Positions 1 to 6,039 of a DNA stretch of 6,402 nucleotides are shown here, in pieces. Within the stretch, counting starts at the first letter, position 1; each line of letters opens with the position of its first letter. Made by a program: the position numbers and the translations under genes. The notes under the pieces are model-generated. The model had not been told where the DNA came from, made no database searches, and worked only from the letters and a program-made list of their open reading frames with translations. The stretch comes from Streptomyces sp. (GTDB taxonomy: Bacteria; Actinomycetota; Actinomycetes; Streptomycetales; Streptomycetaceae). Where the stretch lies: positions 1,694 to 8,095 of the forward strand of contig DOWQ01000393.1 in the NCBI GenBank assembly GCA_003519485.1, given 5' to 3'.

Positions 1-46
1 ATCCCCAACAGCTCGCCACCCCTCCCGCGGCGACGACTGCTCGCGC

Positions 47-75
47 ACCGTAGAAATACGACGGCCGGGCGTCAA
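47..75 (-). promoter_or_regulatory. Candidate leftward sigma-70/HrdB-type promoter
   Basis: Read on the minus strand, TTGACG (75-70) is followed after exactly 17 bases by TACGGT (52-47). This fits the vegetative actinomycete promoter pattern TTGAC(A/G)-N17-TANNNT. It would drive transcription out of the left edge, implying a minus-strand gene just beyond position 1. A purine-rich GGGAGGGG follows near positions 20-27 on the same strand and could serve as its ribosome binding site, but no start codon is certain. The match is by eye only; short motifs like this arise by chance. Confidence 0.4.
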
Positions 76-275
76 CAGACACTTTTCGGCCGGGTCCCGC
101 CATCGAGCCGTCCAGGAGCGATCCGGAGTGGTCCTGTCCGGGCCCGGGGCGGTCGTGCACGGTCAGGGCGCGGTCGGGGCGCAGCCGGGGATCCGTGGTG
201 GTCCCGCCCGGCGGCGCGGCGCATACGGACACCGACCGCGCGGGTGCCGCGACCGGAGGCAACGAAGCGGCTTTA

Positions 276-296
276 CGGGAACGTGTGTTCTTCCCG
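276..296. promoter_or_regulatory. Inverted repeat with GAAC-N4-GTTC core, upstream of the Cip1-like gene
   Basis: Two nested dyads overlap here. CGGGAA (276-281) pairs with TTCCCG (291-296), and inside it GAAC (279-282), a 4-base spacer and GTTC (287-290) form a second perfect half-site pair. The GAAC-N4-GTTC core has the form of Gram-positive/actinobacterial LexA boxes, although the usual outer C and G flanks are absent (G and T here). It lies 84 bases before the GTG start at 381, a sensible place for an operator. Which protein binds it, if any, is unknown. Confidence 0.3.
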
Positions 297-364
297 CCGC
301 GGAGCCGTCAGGATGCTCCGTGGCGCACGCACCAGGCACACCCCTCCACCCCCATCGCCTACAC

Positions 365-373
365 GACGAGGAG
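365..373 (+). promoter_or_regulatory. Ribosome binding site fixing the Cip1-like start
   Basis: GACGAGGAG ends 7 bases before GTG 381. This, together with the signal peptide that begins exactly there, places the start at 381 and not at the in-frame GTG at 195, which has no leader-like sequence after it. Confidence 0.75.
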
Positions 374-380
374 CCTGTCC

Positions 381-1229
381 GTGATCAGGAAGAGCCTGCT
401 TCCGGCCGTCTTTGCAGCACTGCTGTCCCTGTCCAGCACCGCAGCCGCGCCCGCGGCCCCTTGGGGCACCGGTCCCGGGCACGGGCAGGGAAACGGGCAC
501 GGGAAGCTCCACCACGGCAAGGGCGGCTGCGCCGATGCCGCACTGTTGTTCTGCGAGAACTTCGACACCATGCCGCCGGGCGGAGCCGACAGCCCCCGGT
601 GGGAGACCGAGGCCGAGAACGGCACGCTCACCGTGGAACGGGTGCCGGGGCGGCGGCACTCCGGCAAGAATCTGCGCATCCGTACGGAGGGCAACGGCAA
701 GGCGTTCCTGAAGGTCACCGGACTGGCGCCGGCCGGGAACAGCTTCTGGGGCCGGGTCCGGCTCCGGGTCGACGCCTTCCCGACCGCCCCGGACTGGGCG
801 CACTGGACCATGGTCGAGGCCACCGGCCGGGGCGACGGCTACATCCGGCCGTTGGGCGGGCAGTTCGTGCCGACCGCCGGTGAGCAGGGCGCCAACCTCT
901 GGGGCGTCGGCTCCGACGGCGGTCCGACCGGCGACTGGACGGCATGGCAGGAGTCGGCCCCGGCGCGGGCCGGGGTCTGGCAGTGCGTGGAATGGCGGAT
1001 GGACGCCACCGACAACCGGATCTCCGTCTGGTTCGACAGCCGCCCGAAACCGGAGCTGACGGTCGACACCCGGCACCACGGAGGCGCGGATGTAAACTTC
1101 GTCTTCCCCGGCTTCGACACGGTCAAGTTCGGCTGGCAGCTGTACCAGGGCGATCCCGAACCGTCCGGCTATGACGTACGGATGGACGACATCGCGCTGA
1201 GCGGCGAGCGCATCGGCTGCGGCCGCTGA
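381..1229 (+). CDS. Secreted Cip1-like protein (polysaccharide-lyase-like beta-jelly-roll fold)
   Basis: This 282-residue exported protein resembles the core domain of Cip1, the cellulose-induced secreted protein of Trichoderma reesei. From memory of the Cip1 sequence, the matching blocks are WQCVEWRM near residues 200-207 (Cip1 FQCFEYHL), the FGWQLYQGD block at about 250-258 (Cip1 FGWEAYSGD), MDDIALS at about 268-274 (Cip1 FDDISIA) and a terminal RIGCG at 277-281 (Cip1 RVGCG). Residues 1-26 are a Sec-type signal: basic IRK, a hydrophobic AVFAALLSL core, then small residues with AxA sites around 21-26. A short Gly/His-rich stretch (about 29-49, His at 34, 40, 44 and 45) links it to the mature domain, which starts near Cys50. 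Cys50, Cys58, Cys202 and Cys280 could form disulfides. Unlike fungal Cip1 there is no cellulose-binding module. The Cip1 core has a jelly-roll fold related to alginate/glucuronan lyases, but its activity is not firmly established, so binding or cleavage of plant polysaccharide is an inference. The gene stands alone with a terminator after it. The family call is fairly sure; the function is open. Confidence 0.8.
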   Translation: MIRKSLLPAVFAALLSLSSTAAAPAAPWGTGPGHGQGNGHGKLHHGKGGCADAALLFCENFDTMPPGGADSPRWETEAENGTLTVERVPGRRHSGKNLRIRTEGNGKAFLKVTGLAPAGNSFWGRVRLRVDAFPTAPDWAHWTMVEATGRGDGYIRPLGGQFVPTAGEQGANLWGVGSDGGPTGDWTAWQESAPARAGVWQCVEWRMDATDNRISVWFDSRPKPELTVDTRHHGGADVNFVFPGFDTVKFGWQLYQGDPEPSGYDVRMDDIALSGERIGCGR

Positions 1230-1252
1230 CCGGCGGGCACCCACGCACCGGC

Positions 1253-1276
1253 GGGTGCCGTCCTTCGACGGCACCC
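1253..1276. terminator. Bidirectional terminator between convergent genes
   Basis: A perfect 10-bp stem (GGGTGCCGTC with GACGGCACCC) closes a CTTC tetraloop. It sits 23 bases after the Cip1-like stop and 25 bases beyond the stop of the convergent PKD frame, so it can serve both strands. There is no T-tract, as is usual in Streptomyces. A nearby GGCACCC (1236-1242) could compete for the left arm. Confidence 0.7.
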
Positions 1277-1301
1277 CCGGCTCGTTCCTCTCGTGCGTGG
1301 G

Positions 1302-2441
1302 TCAGCTGTGGATCACGATGGATCCCTTGGTGATCGCGGTTGTCGCCGCGGCGTCGTCCGAGGCGCCCAACTGGTTGTCGAACACGACCGCGTCGGTGTC
1401 GGCGTCCCAGATCTTGAGCCGGAACGTGTCGCTACCGCCGGACTTGTCGGCGTCCACGGCCGAGATCAGGAACTTGTAGCCGCTGTCGCCGTTGACCGTG
1501 CCGGTCCCCTTGTAGATCGCCTTGTTTCCGCCGACGACCAGCCAGTCGTAGGACGTCGAGTGGAAGTTCAGGTCACCGACCGCGAACTGGAACTCGGACT
1601 GGCCACTCGGGGTGCTCGCGCCCTTGTGGTACTTCGAGACGAACCCGAACCGTCCGGGGCCGCTCGCCGACGGGTCGGCGGGATAGGAGCCCGCCTGCAC
1701 GTCGGTCCAGCCACCACCGGTGACGAAGCCCGCCGCGGGGTCGTAGACGACCACGTAGTTCGGCGAACACTTCTCGTCGGAGGCACCGTCGTCGTCCGTC
1801 ACCGTCAGGCAGACCGTGTAGATGCCGGCGGCGGTGTAGGTGTGCGAGTCACCGACCTGTCCGCCCGTGGCGGCGGGGGCGGTCGAGGATCCGTCGGCCC
1901 AGTCGATGGAGGCCGTGTGGGTGTCGTTCGCACCGGGGTCGGTGTATTCGGCGTCCAGGGAGACCGGGGCGCCGACCGCGACCGGGCCCAGGGTGGTGGT
2001 GAGCGAGCCGATCGACGGTGCCACGTTGCCGACCGTCAGGTCGGTCGCGTTGGTCACCGGCGGGTTGACGCCGTCGTCGGTGGCGAGCGTCAGCCGGTAG
2101 TTGCCGTCGTCGGTGCAGGTGACGGTCGTGTCCAGGGCCGTGGCGTCCGCGAACGAGCAGGTCGCTCCCGCGTCCACGTCGCTGACGTTCTCGTAGGTCC
2201 ACTGGTGGGTCAGGGGGTCGTCGTTGACGTCGCTCGCCGACGCGTCGATGGCGACGGAGGAGCCCTCGTCCCCGGAGTAGGGACCGCCCGGGTCGTTCGT
2301 GGGCGACGCGTTCTTCCAGGTGGCCTGCGCCGACGCGACCGGTTCATCGGGATCGGCACCGGCTCCGGTCGGTACGGGGGCCGGTCGGGCAATTGCCGGG
2401 CGGCGGGTTGCGGGCGGGGCGAGTGGGCAGCCCGTAACCCG
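1302..2441 (-). pseudogene. 5'-truncated PKD-domain surface/secreted protein with post-COAP-1-like C-terminal domain
   Basis: The open frame runs 379 codons between a TGA at 2444-2442 and its own stop at 1304-1302. Counting from 2441, residues about 49-138 form one PKD domain (starting NDPGGPYSGDEG). Residues about 140-228 form a second, with the WADGS turn at 181-185 and the GIYTVCLTVTDDDG strand at 206-219. Residues from about 238 (GFVTGGGW) to the end form a beta-rich domain found at the C-terminus of many actinobacterial PKD proteins, which I believe is the one named post-COAP-1. PKD domains are Ig-like adhesion or spacer modules of extracellular proteins. Cys pairs at 95/109 and 211/225 fit an exported protein. 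The odd feature is the front end: there is no ATG, GTG or TTG between the upstream stop and a GTG at 2177. That GTG lies in the middle of PKD domain 1, so a protein made from it would lack half that domain. No signal peptide is visible in any of the three frames upstream. The simplest reading is that the N-terminal part was lost by deletion and a C-terminal remnant is left. Alternatives are a frameshift or assembly error near 2340-2445, or use of GTG 2177 with an incomplete domain. Confidence 0.65.
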
Positions 2442-2552
2442 TCATCCGCACGTCTGTCATCGGCCGACGAGGCCGAGCCGGGTCACCGTACGGAAGGCCG
2501 TAACCGGCCGGGACCAGGGGAACGGCCCGCTGCGGCCGCGGGGCGGATCACG

Positions 2553-2560
2553 GGGAAGGG
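2553..2560 (+). promoter_or_regulatory. Ribosome binding site choosing among four nested starts
   Basis: GGAAGGGG directly abuts the first in-frame GTG (2561), too close to serve it or GTG 2564. It lies 9 bases before GTG 2570 and 15 before ATG 2576, which makes 2570 the best-spaced start. Confidence 0.5.
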
Positions 2561-2569
2561 GTGGTGTCC

Positions 2570-3175
2570 GTGCGGATGTTCCGGAAGCGGAACCGGGGCC
2601 TGGACGGGAGTCGGGAGCGGGGTCGGGACCAGGGCAGCTCGGCCGGCAGGACGGAGGCCGGGGCGGAACCCGTCCGCTGCGACCGGCTGGACCTCCTGCC
2701 GCTGCTCGTCGAGCATGCCGAGGAGATGGCCGCGGTGCTGTCCGACCCCGCCCTGCACGCGTACATCGGCGGTGCCCCGGCCGCCCCCGACGCTCTGCGC
2801 GCCCGCTACGAACGCCTGGTCGCCGACTCCCCCGACCCGGCCGTCTCCTGGTGCAACTGGGTGATCCGGCTCCGCGAACAGGCGTGCCTGGTGGGCACGG
2901 TCCAGGCGACGATCACAGCCCGCGGCTCCGAACGCCTCGCGGAGATCGCCTGGGTCGTGGGCAGCCCCTGGCAGGGCCGGGGCATCGCGACGGAGGCGGC
3001 CCGGGGCCTGGTCGGCCGCCTCCAGCGGCAGCCCGTACCGGCGGCGCACACCGTCATCGCCCACATCCATCCGGACCACGCCGCGTCGGCCGCAGTGGCC
3101 ACCGCTGCCGGGCTCACGCCGAGCGGTGAGCTGCACGACGGCGAGGTCAGATGGCAGCTGACGGTGGAGCGGTGA
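2570..3175 (+). CDS. GNAT family N-acetyltransferase, RimJ/RimL (Acetyltransf_3) type
   Basis: This predicted cytoplasmic enzyme of 201 residues would transfer an acetyl group from acetyl-CoA to an amine; the acceptor cannot be told from sequence. The GNAT signature is the pyrophosphate-binding motif A, QGRGIA at residues 135-140, preceded by the strand AEIAWVVGSPW (about 124-134) and followed by helix TEAARGLV. The order of segments fits the RimJ/RimL-like subfamily: an N-terminal D/E-rich helix with PALHAYIGG at about 60-68, the VIRLREQACLVGTVQA strand pair, motif A, then the AHIHPDHAASAAVATAAGL block of motif B. Residues 1-30 form an Arg-rich, low-complexity tail unlike the usual compact start of the family. 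GTG 2570 is chosen from ribosome-binding-site spacing; ATG 2576 is the alternative. The gene diverges from the PKD remnant and is followed 11 bases later by a strong hairpin, so it is monocistronic. Family assignment is confident; the acceptor (ribosomal protein, antibiotic or small amine) is unknown. Confidence 0.85.
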   Translation: MRMFRKRNRGLDGSRERGRDQGSSAGRTEAGAEPVRCDRLDLLPLLVEHAEEMAAVLSDPALHAYIGGAPAAPDALRARYERLVADSPDPAVSWCNWVIRLREQACLVGTVQATITARGSERLAEIAWVVGSPWQGRGIATEAARGLVGRLQRQPVPAAHTVIAHIHPDHAASAAVATAAGLTPSGELHDGEVRWQLTVER

Positions 3176-3186
3176 CCATTGGCTCC

Positions 3187-3226
3187 CGAGGGGACGGCGC
3201 CGGCTCAAGCCGGCGCCGTCCCCTCG
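3187..3226 (+). terminator. Strong terminator of the acetyltransferase gene
   Basis: A perfect 19-bp inverted repeat (3187-3205 with 3208-3226) folds as an 18-bp GC-rich stem closing a TCAA tetraloop. It begins 11 bases after the TGA at 3173-3175. There is no T-tract. It could also act as a fail-safe for transcription arriving from phoD on the other strand. Confidence 0.85.
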
Positions 3227-3342
3227 CGTGACCATGCGCAGTTGCCAGTCCCTGGGCTGAGCACGGGGCCCATTGGTAGAGGCCCCGGTCATTCCCGGAC
3301 AGTATCCGTCCGTCCTGTTACCGCCCCGGAAGGTACTCCGTG

Positions 3343-3367
3343 CTCCCGCCGGTGGCTCCGGCGGGAG
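3343..3367 (-). terminator. Terminator of phoD
   Basis: CTCCCGCCGG (3343-3352) pairs perfectly with CCGGCGGGAG (3358-3367) around a 5-base loop. On the minus strand it begins one base after the phoD stop codon (3371-3369). The 116 bases between it and the acetyltransferase terminator hold only a weak 7-bp dyad (3264-3270 with 3281-3287) and no gene. Confidence 0.75.
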
Positions 3368-3368
3368 A

Positions 3369-4913
3369 TCAGACGCGCTGTGCGCCTGGACGTCCGTTCT
3401 CCACCACCCAGGAGCTCTGGGTCGTCGCGGGGTTGGCGGTGTCGGCCGCCGAGGTGACGATGCGCAGGTCCGAACGCCACTCCTCGGGCGTGACGGTGCA
3501 GCGCGTGTACCCGCGCTTGTAGCCGTCGGCGAACTTCACGTGCGGGTTGTGGGACACCGCGTTCGCCACCGCGTCCGCCCAGCCGCAGCCGGAGCTGATC
3601 GAGGTGCTGACGAATTCCGTGGCCAGGGTCTTGGAAGCCGGGTCGCCGAAGTCGGCCTTGAGGTCGTTGACCCAGGCGGAGTGCCAGTCACCCGAGAGCA
3701 CGACGGGGTTGTCGACGGCGTTGCGGGAGACGAAGTCCAGATAACGGGTACGCGAGGCCGCGTAGCCGTCCCACTGGTCGTGGTTGACCGCGATTCCCGG
3801 GCCGGTGTCGTAGTCGAACTGGGCCATGATCGTCTGCTGTGCCAGGACGTTCCAGCGCGCGGTCGACTTTTCCAGCCCCTGGAACAGCCACCGTTCCTGC
3901 GCGTCACCGGTCAGGGTCCGCGACGCGTCGCCTGCCCGCGGGTCCAGCGGCGCGGAGGGGAAACCGTCCCGCAGCTGGTCGCCGCGGTACTGGCGGGTGT
4001 CCAGTACATCGAATTGCGCCAGCGTGCCGTACCGCAGTCGGCGGTAGAGGCGCATGTCCGGGCCCTCGGGCCGTGCGTCCCGCCGCAGTGGCATGTTCTC
4101 CCAGTACGCCTGGAAGGCCGCGGCGCGCAGGGCGGCGAACCGCTCCGGGGCGTTGGAGGCTTCGCCGTCGGGCTGGGAGATCGTGTCCGCCCAGTTGTTC
4201 TCTATCTCGTGGTCGTCGAAGGTGACCACGAACGGGAAGGCCGCATGCGCGGCCTGCAGGTCCGGCGACGTCTTGTACTTGGAGTGCAGCAGGCGGAAGT
4301 CCGCCAGTTTCTCGGTGCCGCGCTGCTCATAGATGTAGTCGCCCACGTGAACCACGAGATCGAGGTCCTCGGCAGCCATGGCTCGGTAGGCCGCATAGCG
4401 GCCACCCGCCCATGCCTGGCAGGAGGCGAGAGCGAAGCTCAGGGAGTGGGAAGCCGCGGTGAGGGCGGGCGCGGTCTTCGTACGGCCGACCGGGCTGATC
4501 TCCGTGCCGGCCCTGAACCGGTAGAAATACTCGCGTGCCGGGGACAGTCCGGTGATCTCGGCGTGGACCGAGTGCCCCAGCTCGGAGCGGGTGACCTCGG
4601 TGCCGCGCCGCACCACGCGCGTGAACCTCTCGTCCTCGGCGACCTCCCAGCCGACCGGCACGTTCAACTCGGGCATGCCGCCCTTGCCCTCGGGATCGAG
4701 CGGCTCCGGCGCGAGCCGCGTCCAGAGCACGACGCCTTCAGGAGCAGGCTCGCCCGAGGCCACGCCGAGCTTGAAGGGATAGGACGAGAAGGCGGGACTC
4801 GCCCAGGCCCGGTTTGCGGTGAAATCGTTGGCGGCCAGTGCGAAGGCGGTTGCCCCGGCTCCGGAGAGAGCCAGGAAGTTGCGTCGGTTCAGGCGGTCGG
4901 ACTGGTGAGCCAT
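3369..4913 (-). CDS. phoD: PhoD-type alkaline phosphatase/phosphodiesterase, Tat-exported
   Basis: This 514-residue extracellular enzyme releases phosphate from phosphomonoesters and phosphodiesters. In the Bacillus subtilis PhoD structure the active site holds one Fe3+ and two Ca2+ ions. Residues 1-38 are a Tat leader: NRRNFLAL at 9-16, a mildly hydrophobic stretch, and an AWA cleavage site at 36-38. An N-terminal PhoD_N-type beta domain follows (about 44-148, with VVLWTRLAP at 61-69). The catalytic domain carries ASCQ (Cys165), HVGDYIYE (189-196, with Asp192 and Tyr195), DDHEIENNW (233-241), DVLDTRQYRGDQ (302-313) and SGDWHS (407-412, with Asp409 and His411), ending with the GYKRGYTRCTVTPEEW block (464-479). 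All the expected metal-site residues are present and the length is normal, so it should be active. ATG 4913 is preferred over an in-frame start 31 codons upstream because GGAGGA lies 7 bases before it and the Tat motif follows at once. A hairpin follows the stop, and a PHO-box-like array lies 50-82 bases upstream, so induction by PhoR-PhoP under phosphate limitation is expected. Export would occur folded, with metal loaded in the cytoplasm, as is usual for Tat substrates. Confidence 0.95.
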   Translation of the reverse strand: MAHQSDRLNRRNFLALSGAGATAFALAANDFTANRAWASPAFSSYPFKLGVASGEPAPEGVVLWTRLAPEPLDPEGKGGMPELNVPVGWEVAEDERFTRVVRRGTEVTRSELGHSVHAEITGLSPAREYFYRFRAGTEISPVGRTKTAPALTAASHSLSFALASCQAWAGGRYAAYRAMAAEDLDLVVHVGDYIYEQRGTEKLADFRLLHSKYKTSPDLQAAHAAFPFVVTFDDHEIENNWADTISQPDGEASNAPERFAALRAAAFQAYWENMPLRRDARPEGPDMRLYRRLRYGTLAQFDVLDTRQYRGDQLRDGFPSAPLDPRAGDASRTLTGDAQERWLFQGLEKSTARWNVLAQQTIMAQFDYDTGPGIAVNHDQWDGYAASRTRYLDFVSRNAVDNPVVLSGDWHSAWVNDLKADFGDPASKTLATEFVSTSISSGCGWADAVANAVSHNPHVKFADGYKRGYTRCTVTPEEWRSDLRIVTSAADTANPATTQSSWVVENGRPGAQRV

Positions 4914-4920
4914 GCTGTTT

Positions 4921-4926
4921 TCCTCC
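4921..4926 (-). promoter_or_regulatory. phoD ribosome binding site
   Basis: GGAGGA on the minus strand lies 7 bases before ATG 4913 and settles the start immediately ahead of the Tat signal. Confidence 0.8.
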
Positions 4927-4962
4927 GGTGCGGTACGGGGCGGCACCGGAGAGCCAAGCGTC

Positions 4963-4995
4963 TGCTTGTGAAGCTGTGGCCAATGACATGTGAAT
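4963..4995 (-). promoter_or_regulatory. Candidate PHO box (PhoP operator) of phoD
   Basis: Read on the minus strand, three consecutive 11-mers follow each other: ATTCACATGTC (4995-4985), ATTGGCCACAG (4984-4974) and CTTCACAAGCA (4973-4963). The first and third share TTCACA in the same register, 22 bases apart; the middle one is degenerate. Streptomyces PhoP binds direct-repeat units of 11 bases whose conserved part is close to GTTCACC, so both the period and the core agree. The array lies 50-82 bases before the phoD start, the right place for activation of a phosphatase gene. No convincing -10 box was found downstream. Confidence 0.5.
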
Positions 4996-5031
4996 TGCCG
5001 TGGCACCGAGGCCGACCGCCGTCACGGCAAG

Positions 5032-5065
5032 GGTCCGGCAGCCGCCATACGGGGGCTGCCGGACC
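5032..5065 (-). terminator. Terminator of the DUF6454-like gene
   Basis: A perfect 12-bp stem (GGTCCGGCAGCC with GGCTGCCGGACC) closes a 10-base loop. It begins 8 bases past the stop at 5076-5074 on the minus strand. It sits between this gene and the candidate PHO box, which argues that phoD is not merely read through from upstream. Confidence 0.75.
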
Positions 5066-5073
5066 AGGACGGT

Positions 5074-6039
5074 TCAGCCGACCTTGCTTTCGTAAACCAG
5101 TATTTCCGTGCCGGCGGTCTCTTCGCCGTCATCCGGTGCTGCCCACATCCGCAGCGTGCTGCCGTCGGCTTCCAGGTGAACGGGGTTGCGGGTGACGACA
5201 TGGCCGGCGGCCGACCACAGCTGCACCGGTACCTCATGCCGGACGGTCTGTGTCCTGGTGTCGAGCAGAGCAATGCCGCCCAGCTCGAAGCCGGTGCCGT
5301 CCGGCGCCTCGTAACCGGTGATACCGGTGCACACCGCCGCGTCCCTGCCGGCGCGCGCGCAGTCCTGGTAGTCGATGAAGTGGCTGGAGTTGGCCGTGTG
5401 GTCCAGCTGCTTCCCCTCGGCGCTCCAGGTGTAGAACTCCCGGGACCCCCACGTCACCCCGCTCAGCCGGCCACTCGCGGGATCCGGCACGATGCCGCCG
5501 ATGTGGTCGGCGACTCGGAATTCTTCGCTCACCTCAAGGGTGCGCAGGTCGACCCGGTAAATGATCGAGCGACTGTGCGGCCGGTACTCCGCCAGCGGGA
5601 TCCACAGCGACTCCTCGTCGACATCGATGCCGCCCGGGTGGTACATGTCGCCCTCACCCAGGACGATGTCCTTGATCAAGTTGCCCTTCAGATCGAGCAC
5701 GAACAGGTGGCCGCGCCCCTTGCCGGGTGTCCGGTCATGCCCGTCGACCGGCTGCCGGTGCTTCACCGGCGGCTCGATGATCTCCACGCTGGACAGGAAG
5801 AGCCGGTCACCGGCCCGGGCGAAGCCCTGCGGGTGGTGGGTGTCGAAGTCCAGGCCGATGCGCTGGGCCAGCTTCCACTCCGTCGACCGGGTCACCGTCG
5901 ACACCGCCTTCGCCAGCGGCGCGGGCTCGGGCCGGGCAGCCGAATCCGCAGCCCGCGTGGTGGTGGTGTTCGCCAGCACTCCCGCAGCCAGGACAGCTCC
6001 GGACAGAAGAGCCGCGCGGAAGCTCTTGCTGTATTTCAT
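5074..6039 (-). CDS. Secreted DUF6454-like protein, probable beta-propeller-type fold, function unknown
   Basis: This 321-residue exported protein has no known activity. I recognise it as belonging to a Streptomyces family that I believe is catalogued as DUF6454. Residues 1-31 are a Sec-type signal: KYSKSFR, a hydrophobic AALLSGAVLAAGVLA core, then a Thr-rich region with small residues near 30. ATG 6039 is supported by AGGAG 7 bases upstream. The mature part alternates beta strands with recurring His/Gly turns: HHPQG (68-72), YHPGGID (133-139) and DHIGGIV (178-184), plus EYRPHSRS (151-158) and WGSR (197-200). Phrases such as HLFVLDLKGN and LWIPLAEYR resemble blades of SMP-30, strictosidine-synthase or NHL-type propellers. 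That fold is an inference; the blades are not clean repeats. Cys227 and Cys237 are the only cysteines and probably form a disulfide bridging a 9-residue loop. The gene is transcribed toward phoD but ends in its own hairpin, so joint function with the phosphatase is possible but unproven. No PHO-box-like repeat was found directly upstream. Confidence 0.75.
   Translation of the reverse strand: MKYSKSFRAALLSGAVLAAGVLANTTTTRAADSAARPEPAPLAKAVSTVTRSTEWKLAQRIGLDFDTHHPQGFARAGDRLFLSSVEIIEPPVKHRQPVDGHDRTPGKGRGHLFVLDLKGNLIKDIVLGEGDMYHPGGIDVDEESLWIPLAEYRPHSRSIIYRVDLRTLEVSEEFRVADHIGGIVPDPASGRLSGVTWGSREFYTWSAEGKQLDHTANSSHFIDYQDCARAGRDAAVCTGITGYEAPDGTGFELGGIALLDTRTQTVRHEVPVQLWSAAGHVVTRNPVHLEADGSTLRMWAAPDDGEETAGTEILVYESKVG

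Noticed and set aside
62..94. Direct repeat CGGCCGGG at 62-69 and 87-94
   Set aside because: It is eight G/C bases in a very GC-rich leader, expected by chance, with no further extension.
195..380. Upstream extension of the Cip1-like gene to the GTG at 195
   Set aside because: The 62 extra residues are not leader-like, and a ribosome binding site plus a clean signal peptide mark GTG 381.
128..883. Long + strand frame with an AGGAG sequence 9 bases ahead of its GTG
   Set aside because: It overlaps the Cip1-like gene in another frame, gives an Arg/Gly/Pro-rich product without domains, and has no leader; it is a shadow of high-GC coding DNA.
1293..2864. 523-codon + strand frame
   Set aside because: It is antisense to the PKD frame, Val/Gly/Arg-rich with no domain, and runs into the acetyltransferase in the wrong frame.
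4914..5006. Earlier in-frame start for phoD, adding 31 residues
   Set aside because: The extension would bury the Tat motif behind a polar segment and would run through the ribosome binding site and the PHO-box-like array.
3273..5195. 640-codon + strand frame opposite phoD
   Set aside because: It is the antisense shadow of phoD, which has every catalytic motif on the other strand.
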